Position numbers and translations under genes: made by a program
NCBI GenBank assembly: GCA_964523405.1
Contig: CAZGAQ010000013.1
Span: 1-64,000, forward strand
Source: CAZGAQ01 sp964523405
GTDB taxonomy: Bacteria; Planctomycetota; Phycisphaerae; UBA1845; Fen-1342
Reading direction: 5' to 3'
Length of the DNA: 64,000 nucleotides
Notes under the pieces: model-generated
What the model was told of the DNA's origin: nothing
The model's input: only the letters and a program-made list of their open reading frames with translations
The model's database searches: none
Part shown: in pieces, positions 59,791-64,000 of the stretch
How positions within the stretch are numbered: the first letter of the stretch is position 1
Layout of the letters: the number at the start of each line of letters is the position of its first letter

Positions 59791-61053
59791 CTATTCGGCC
59801 ATCACCATGCCCACGTCCCGTCGCCGCACCGGATGCCCGTTCGCATCGCGCGTGTAGAGCTCCTCGAACGTGTGCTCATCCCCAAACCGGCACGTTTGTG
59901 CGCGATAGTCGGTGTCGAACAGCCGCGGACACTGGTCGCAAAAAGTCTCCGCGAGTCCCGGCTCCGTCGCATACACCTCGGGTCGCGCCGCAAACCGGCG
60001 AATCCGCCGATACGCGGGCGAATTCCACACGGCCGCCACGCCCCCGTGCAGCGCGTTCCCCACCGCTCGCGGCGCGTCGGTGGCCGTGTACTGCTCCCCC
60101 AGCCGAAACGAGCAACACGGAATCACGTCGCCGTCGTACTTGACCAGCGTCGCCAGATACGGCCAGTGACAGCGGGGGAGTAGCCTGTTGCGCTGCGGCC
60201 CGCGCACCGTGTACCGTCCCGGGTCGCGGTCGGTGTAGTTGTGGAGCCACCCCCAGGTCTCGTGAAACTGATCCACCCCCATGTCGCGAAAGCGTCGGCG
60301 GGCCTCGTCCAACTCGTCCAAATTGTGCCGGTATTTGAGATACTGCACCTCCACCTGCGGGTACCGCCGTCCTCGCGCCTGCCGATAGGCACAGATGCGC
60401 TTGAGGTTCGACAGGACCAGGTCGATTCGTCCGCCGACACGCGTCAGTTCGTACTTGGCTTGGCTCAACCCGTCGACACACACCGTCAGGTGGGTCAGCC
60501 CGCAGTTGACCAGCCCGTGCAGTCGCGCGTCGCTCAGCATGAAGCTCAGATTCGTGCATACGTGCGTGTTGAGGTGCGCCGCCGCCGCCACCCCGCATAG
60601 CTCCTCCAACTCGGGATGGGCCAGCGGATCGCCGACGTAGTAGAGCAGCACCGCGAGTGCGTGATCCTCCAGTTCCGCGATGATTCTGCGGAACTCGTCC
60701 ACGCGCATGCGTTGGCCCGCGTCGAGCTGCTGCTTCAACAGGGCCGGATTGCCGTGTGGCTCGGCGTGCAGGCACACCGTGCAGTGCAGATTGCACGCCG
60801 GCGAAATGTCGATAATCGTAAACACCGGCCAGGGTGACGACCGCTCGCTCCGTAACGCGAAGTGCGTTACTGCCGACGCGAGGTTCATGAGCTTCCCTAG
60901 CGTCATGTAATGTCGGAACCAGTCCACCCGCCGGTTGACCCGAATCGCCAACGCGTGAATGCCCCCGGAAGTGCGCGTCACCAGCGACCACAACCACCGC
61001 CCAACGTAGCGCTGTGTCCGACGTGTCGTCCGCTGATCATCGCTGGTGAACAA
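59791..61053 (-). CDS. Radical SAM protein with SPASM-like C-terminus
   Basis: About 420 residues. The 4Fe-4S radical SAM motif is ACNLHCTVC (CxxxCxxC) following FTIIDISP. The C-terminal half has CCSFRLGEQY and later CDQC with a final Cys in RAQTCRFG, fitting a SPASM-type auxiliary cluster. Such proteins modify peptides or make cofactors and sugars. The start is uncertain: a TTG at 61053 with AGAGGTGG upstream is chosen, because sequence before the only nearby ATG (60906) still looks coding (RRVDWFRHYMTLGKLMNLA). A GTG at 60981 is another option. No precursor peptide gene was seen beside it. Confidence 0.82.
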   Translation of the reverse strand: MFTSDDQRTTRRTQRYVGRWLWSLVTRTSGGIHALAIRVNRRVDWFRHYMTLGKLMNLASAVTHFALRSERSSPWPVFTIIDISPACNLHCTVCLHAEPHGNPALLKQQLDAGQRMRVDEFRRIIAELEDHALAVLLYYVGDPLAHPELEELCGVAAAAHLNTHVCTNLSFMLSDARLHGLVNCGLTHLTVCVDGLSQAKYELTRVGGRIDLVLSNLKRICAYRQARGRRYPQVEVQYLKYRHNLDELDEARRRFRDMGVDQFHETWGWLHNYTDRDPGRYTVRGPQRNRLLPRCHWPYLATLVKYDGDVIPCCSFRLGEQYTATDAPRAVGNALHGGVAAVWNSPAYRRIRRFAARPEVYATEPGLAETFCDQCPRLFDTDYRAQTCRFGDEHTFEELYTRDANGHPVRRRDVGMVMAE

Positions 61054-61442
61054 GGCGCCACCTCTGTTCAACGTGGCCGTACTGTGGCAGGCTAAAGGGG
61101 CGTGCTGAGTCCCCCCTTCAACGAACCTCCAAACCAGCGCCGCCGACGCACGACCGCACCGTGTGCGGAGCAACGCACGTGCGCCCCATAGCCCAGCCGC
61201 ACCCTAGCACCACGTCCCGTCCGCGACAATGTCTTCTCGGTCGACAGGCTTATCCCCGACGTCGCATAGGGACGGCCATCCCGTGGCGCGCCAGGCGCCC
61301 TGCCGTGCGCCGCTCCTCGTGTCTGCCCGATCGCGATTCGCTCGTCGAAATTCGCCGTTCCCCCCCGCCATAGCCCTCCCGCCCCAAACCGGCTATCCTC
61401 TCCGCCCGGGGCACCAGGACGGCGTCCCCGCAACTGGTTGGG

Positions 61443-61480
61443 GACTATAGGGGACATTCTAGACTATAGGGGACATTCTA
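61443..61480. repeat. Perfect 19-base tandem duplication of the RAYT flank
   Basis: GACTATAGGGGACATTCTA occurs at 61443-61461 and again at 61462-61480. GGGGACATTCTA is the sequence at the end of the intact RAYT element at 59015. Confidence 0.85.
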
Positions 61481-61552
61481 CTTTTCCGCCTCCGCCCGCA
61501 GCCGACCACGCGGACGCAACCTGGCCTCCAGGCCCAACGCCGCCGCCGACAT
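61478..61552 (-). pseudogene. Remnant of a RAYT gene 3' end
   Basis: On the minus strand this reads AALGLEARLRPRGRLRAEAE and then K and stop, closely matching the end of the intact RAYT (AALGLEASLHPRGRPRKGSE, K, stop). The DNA match to 59012-59095 covers about 80 bases and then ends abruptly. Only the last 20 or so codons survive. Confidence 0.8.
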
Positions 61553-62158
61553 ACCCCCAAGGCCCGCCCGCAATCGTCCTGCTGTCGCACGCGCCTCGTC
61601 CCCCGCAAGCCACTCCTGACTGCCCTCGTCTTCCTTCTGACGTTTCCCCGCAGAATCCGCCATTCCCCGCCCCAACTCGCTACTCGCTCCTTATCACTCG
61701 CCACTCCCCCATGCACTCTTCCCCGACGCCCCAACGCGCGCCATCCTTCACTACATGAACGCGCGCCGTTCCACGCCATTCGCCGTCCCCCCTCTGCCGT
61801 TCCCCATTCCCTGTTCCCCGTTCCCCGCGTCCTCGATCCCTGCTCTGCCGCCACCCCCTGTTCCCTGTCACGTGTCACCTGACACCTGCCACTTGTCCCC
61901 TGCCTCCACTTCCCACTTTCCCACTTCCCCACCTTCCCACTCGGCCGCAACGTCCCGATATCCAAGGTGCTCACTTAGGACGCGCGCAAAACAACATCTT
62001 GATCACCTTCGACTGGCGCAACGCGAACCGCGCACACTCCCCCTTGTCACCTGTCCCCTGCCACTTGCCACCCCGCCCTCCCTTTTCGACCTTTTCACGT
62101 GTGCACGCCACTCTGCCCTCGTGCCCTCGCTCTTCCACCTTCCCACTTTCCCACCTGC

Positions 62159-63904
62159 TCACCCGGTCGGCGCCGCCTGCCAGTCAATCGTCTTCAGCTC
62201 CACCTTCCGCTGCCCGTTCCACTCATTCAGGATCGGCTCGAACGCCAGCCGGATCCGCCCCTGCTCCGCCAGCCAGTCCGCCTCCGGACCGCGCCCGAAC
62301 GCAATCGCCTTCCGATACGCCCCCCCCTGCCGCACCGCGAATTGCAGATGCGCCGCACCACGCCCCACGGCCCGTGGCGGCTCCGCCAGCTCCACGACGC
62401 TCGTCGCCAGCCTCGGCCGCGGATTCCCCTCCCCAAACGGCGCCAGCCGCTGCAGGTCGTTCACCACCTCCGGCGTCAGCTCGTCCAGCATCACCTCGTC
62501 ATCCAGGTGCAGCTTTGGCCGCAGGTCCACCGGCGTCAGCCGCTGCGCCGCCTGTGCCAGGAATGCCTCCGTGAACGCCGCGACGCGGTCCGCCCGCACC
62601 TTCACGCCGGCGGCCATCGCGTGCCCGCCGTGGCTGATCAGGTGCTCGGAGCAGCAGGCGAGCACCTCGTGCAACGGGAAATGCCGCACGCTGCGCCCCG
62701 AGCCCTGCCCCAGCTCGTCGTCCAGCGCGATGAGGATCGTCGGCCGATGGAAACGCTCAACCAGCCGGGACGCGACAATCCCGATCACACCCGGGTGCCA
62801 TTCGCTGCTCGCCAGCACGATGCCGCGATACGCCTCACGATCAAATCCTCGCTCGACGACGAGCGCCTCGGCCTGTTGGACGATCTGCCTCTCGACCTCC
62901 TGCCGCTTGCGGTTCTCCGCGTCGAGCATCGCCGCAATCTCGCGGGCCTTGTCGGCGTCGGCTCGGGTAAACAGCTCGACCGCGAGGCGCGCGTGGCCCA
63001 GCCGTCCGATCGCGTTTAGTCGCGGCGCGAGGCGGAAGCCAACGTCGTAGTCGTCGTAGCTCTTGCTCTCGGCGAGGCCGGCGACGTCGATGAGGGCGCG
63101 CACACCCGGATTCTTCGTCTTCGTGAGTTGGTGCAGCCCGAAGCTCGCGATCACGCGGTTCTCGCCCGTCAGCGGGACGACATCCGCGATCAGGCCAAGG
63201 GCCGCGAACGCAGTCGCGTCGCAGAGGTGCGTGCGGTACGGCTCATCCACTCGCTCCTTCCCGCACAGCCGCTGCGCCAGCGCCCACGCGATCTTCAGCG
63301 CCACACCCGCCCCCGACAGGTTCGGATTCGCGCTCGCCCCCAGTGCCGTCGGATGCACGATGAGTGCCCCGTCGGGCAAAGTCGCCTGCGGCTGGTGGTG
63401 GTCGCTGATGATGACTTCCAGCCCCAGCTCGCGCGCCCGGCGCACCGGCTCCACGGCCGTGATCCCGCAATCCACCGTGATCACGACGTTCCCGCCGTCG
63501 CGGGCGATGGTCTCGAGGGCTTCGGTATTGACGCCGTAGCCTTCCTCAAGGCGGCTCGGGATGTAGAACCGCACATCCGCTCCCGCCGTCTTCAGCACAT
63601 GCCACAGGATCGTCGTCGCCGTGATGCCGTCGACGTCGTAGTCGCCGTAGATGACGATGCGCTGCCCGCGCTGCACCGCCTCCGCGAGCCGCTGTGCCGC
63701 CGCCACCGCGTTCGGCAGCGTGTCCGGCGGCAACAGGTTGAACCCCGGCTCCAGGAACGGCCGGACTTCGCCGGCCGAGTTCACGCCACGATTCAGCAGG
63801 AGCTGCGCCAGCAGTGGTGCGATGCGCGCTTCGGCCGCCAGCCGCTCGCGTTGCGGGTGCGGCGCCGCAATGATCCAGTCGCGCTGCGTGGGAATCGTGG
63901 CGAT
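62159..63904 (-). CDS. recJ: Single-stranded-DNA exonuclease RecJ
   Basis: 5'-3' exonuclease in recombination and mismatch repair. 581 residues from an ATC at 63904 (E. coli RecJ has 577). The DHH core is intact: IVIYGDYDVDGITATTI, VVITVDCGIT, VIISDHHQPQ, and the DHHA1 signature ISHGGHAMAAGV. A GTG at 63784 would remove the conserved N-terminal QLLLNRGVNSAGEVRPFLEP region, which is encoded upstream in the same frame. Between an upstream stop and that region there is no ATG, GTG or TTG, while AGGAGGAG (63918-63911) sits six bases before the ATC. An ATC start or a sequence error are the options. Confidence 0.88.
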   Translation of the reverse strand: MATIPTQRDWIIAAPHPQRERLAAEARIAPLLAQLLLNRGVNSAGEVRPFLEPGFNLLPPDTLPNAVAAAQRLAEAVQRGQRIVIYGDYDVDGITATTILWHVLKTAGADVRFYIPSRLEEGYGVNTEALETIARDGGNVVITVDCGITAVEPVRRARELGLEVIISDHHQPQATLPDGALIVHPTALGASANPNLSGAGVALKIAWALAQRLCGKERVDEPYRTHLCDATAFAALGLIADVVPLTGENRVIASFGLHQLTKTKNPGVRALIDVAGLAESKSYDDYDVGFRLAPRLNAIGRLGHARLAVELFTRADADKAREIAAMLDAENRKRQEVERQIVQQAEALVVERGFDREAYRGIVLASSEWHPGVIGIVASRLVERFHRPTILIALDDELGQGSGRSVRHFPLHEVLACCSEHLISHGGHAMAAGVKVRADRVAAFTEAFLAQAAQRLTPVDLRPKLHLDDEVMLDELTPEVVNDLQRLAPFGEGNPRPRLATSVVELAEPPRAVGRGAAHLQFAVRQGGAYRKAIAFGRGPEADWLAEQGRIRLAFEPILNEWNGQRKVELKTIDWQAAPTG

Positions 63905-64000
63905 GGCCTGCTCCTCCTGCCCATCACCGGCACAGAGCCGGTGCGCGCCTCCGTGCGTTCAACCGTCTCGTCGCACCTAGTGCCCTTCGGCCGCCTTCCA

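Larger units (their letters stand above)
61054..62158. other. Intergenic region with RAYT remnant and pyrimidine tracts
   Basis: 1105 bases. It holds the repeat and decayed transposase end at 61443-61552 and pyrimidine-rich strings such as ACTTCCCACTTTCCCACTTC near 61905 and a related one near 62130. The open frames here are shadows. No RNA gene was recognised. Confidence 0.65.

Noticed and set aside
63977..64000. Possible C-terminus of another minus-strand gene (WKAAEGH, stop)
   Set aside because: Only eight codons are visible before the window ends, too little to support a gene.

Overview
This is a GC-rich bacterial chromosome segment that reads as Planctomycetota, most probably a Phycisphaerae-like lineage. 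The evidence is the set of exported proteins ending in a dockerin-like double EF-hand tail (NWRDIDPFIARMN type), several membrane proteins carrying a CxxCGYDLxxxxxxRCPECG zinc ribbon, a PEP-CTERM protein, and few strongly linked operons. The taxonomic call is inference from protein style; no rRNA gene is present.

Layout. 1-4604: the end of one dockerin-tailed protein, then a large secreted gingipain-type (C25) peptidase with the same tail. 4712-8238 (minus): purQ, pyrG and kdsB, nucleotide synthesis next to the CTP-using step of lipopolysaccharide assembly. 8394-19604: a hybrid sensor kinase, nagB, a cysteine desulfidase-family gene, a YadA-like surface protein with an S74 self-processing chaperone, PIN-PhoH ATPase, a second kinase and an ICMT-like methyltransferase. 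19650-23679 (minus): a cysteine-repeat protein, an alpha/beta hydrolase and a zinc-ribbon membrane protein. 23818-31650 (plus): a compact run of lipoprotein, tandem-GNAT, sodium symporter, PIG-L deacetylase, second tandem-GNAT and second symporter. This is the best candidate for an undescribed functional unit. 31616-35909 (minus): a MacAB-like exporter with a Yip1 protein.

37001-42211 holds two tandemly duplicated beta-propeller/dockerin proteins with matching promoters. One of them carries an extra seven-repeat propeller. 42509-45881: prfB with its programmed +1 frameshift, two duplicated membrane proteins, dtd and ybeY. 46195-49580 (minus): an HDOD protein, a GT4 glycosyltransferase, a lipoprotein and a TrpG/PabA glutaminase. 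49865-57176: a YbaK deacylase, a PEP-CTERM protein, a trypsin-fold protease, a large lipoprotein, a lipoprotein form of SppA, a zincin and a HEAT/zinc-ribbon protein. 57177-62158 is repeat-rich and holds a REP-associated tyrosine transposase (RAYT), its inverted flanks, a decayed second copy and a radical SAM gene. recJ closes the window and appears to start at ATC.

Taken together, the window mixes housekeeping genes with a large investment in exported surface proteins. Its mobile character is limited to the RAYT/REP-like elements; no prophage, CRISPR array, tRNA or rRNA gene was seen.
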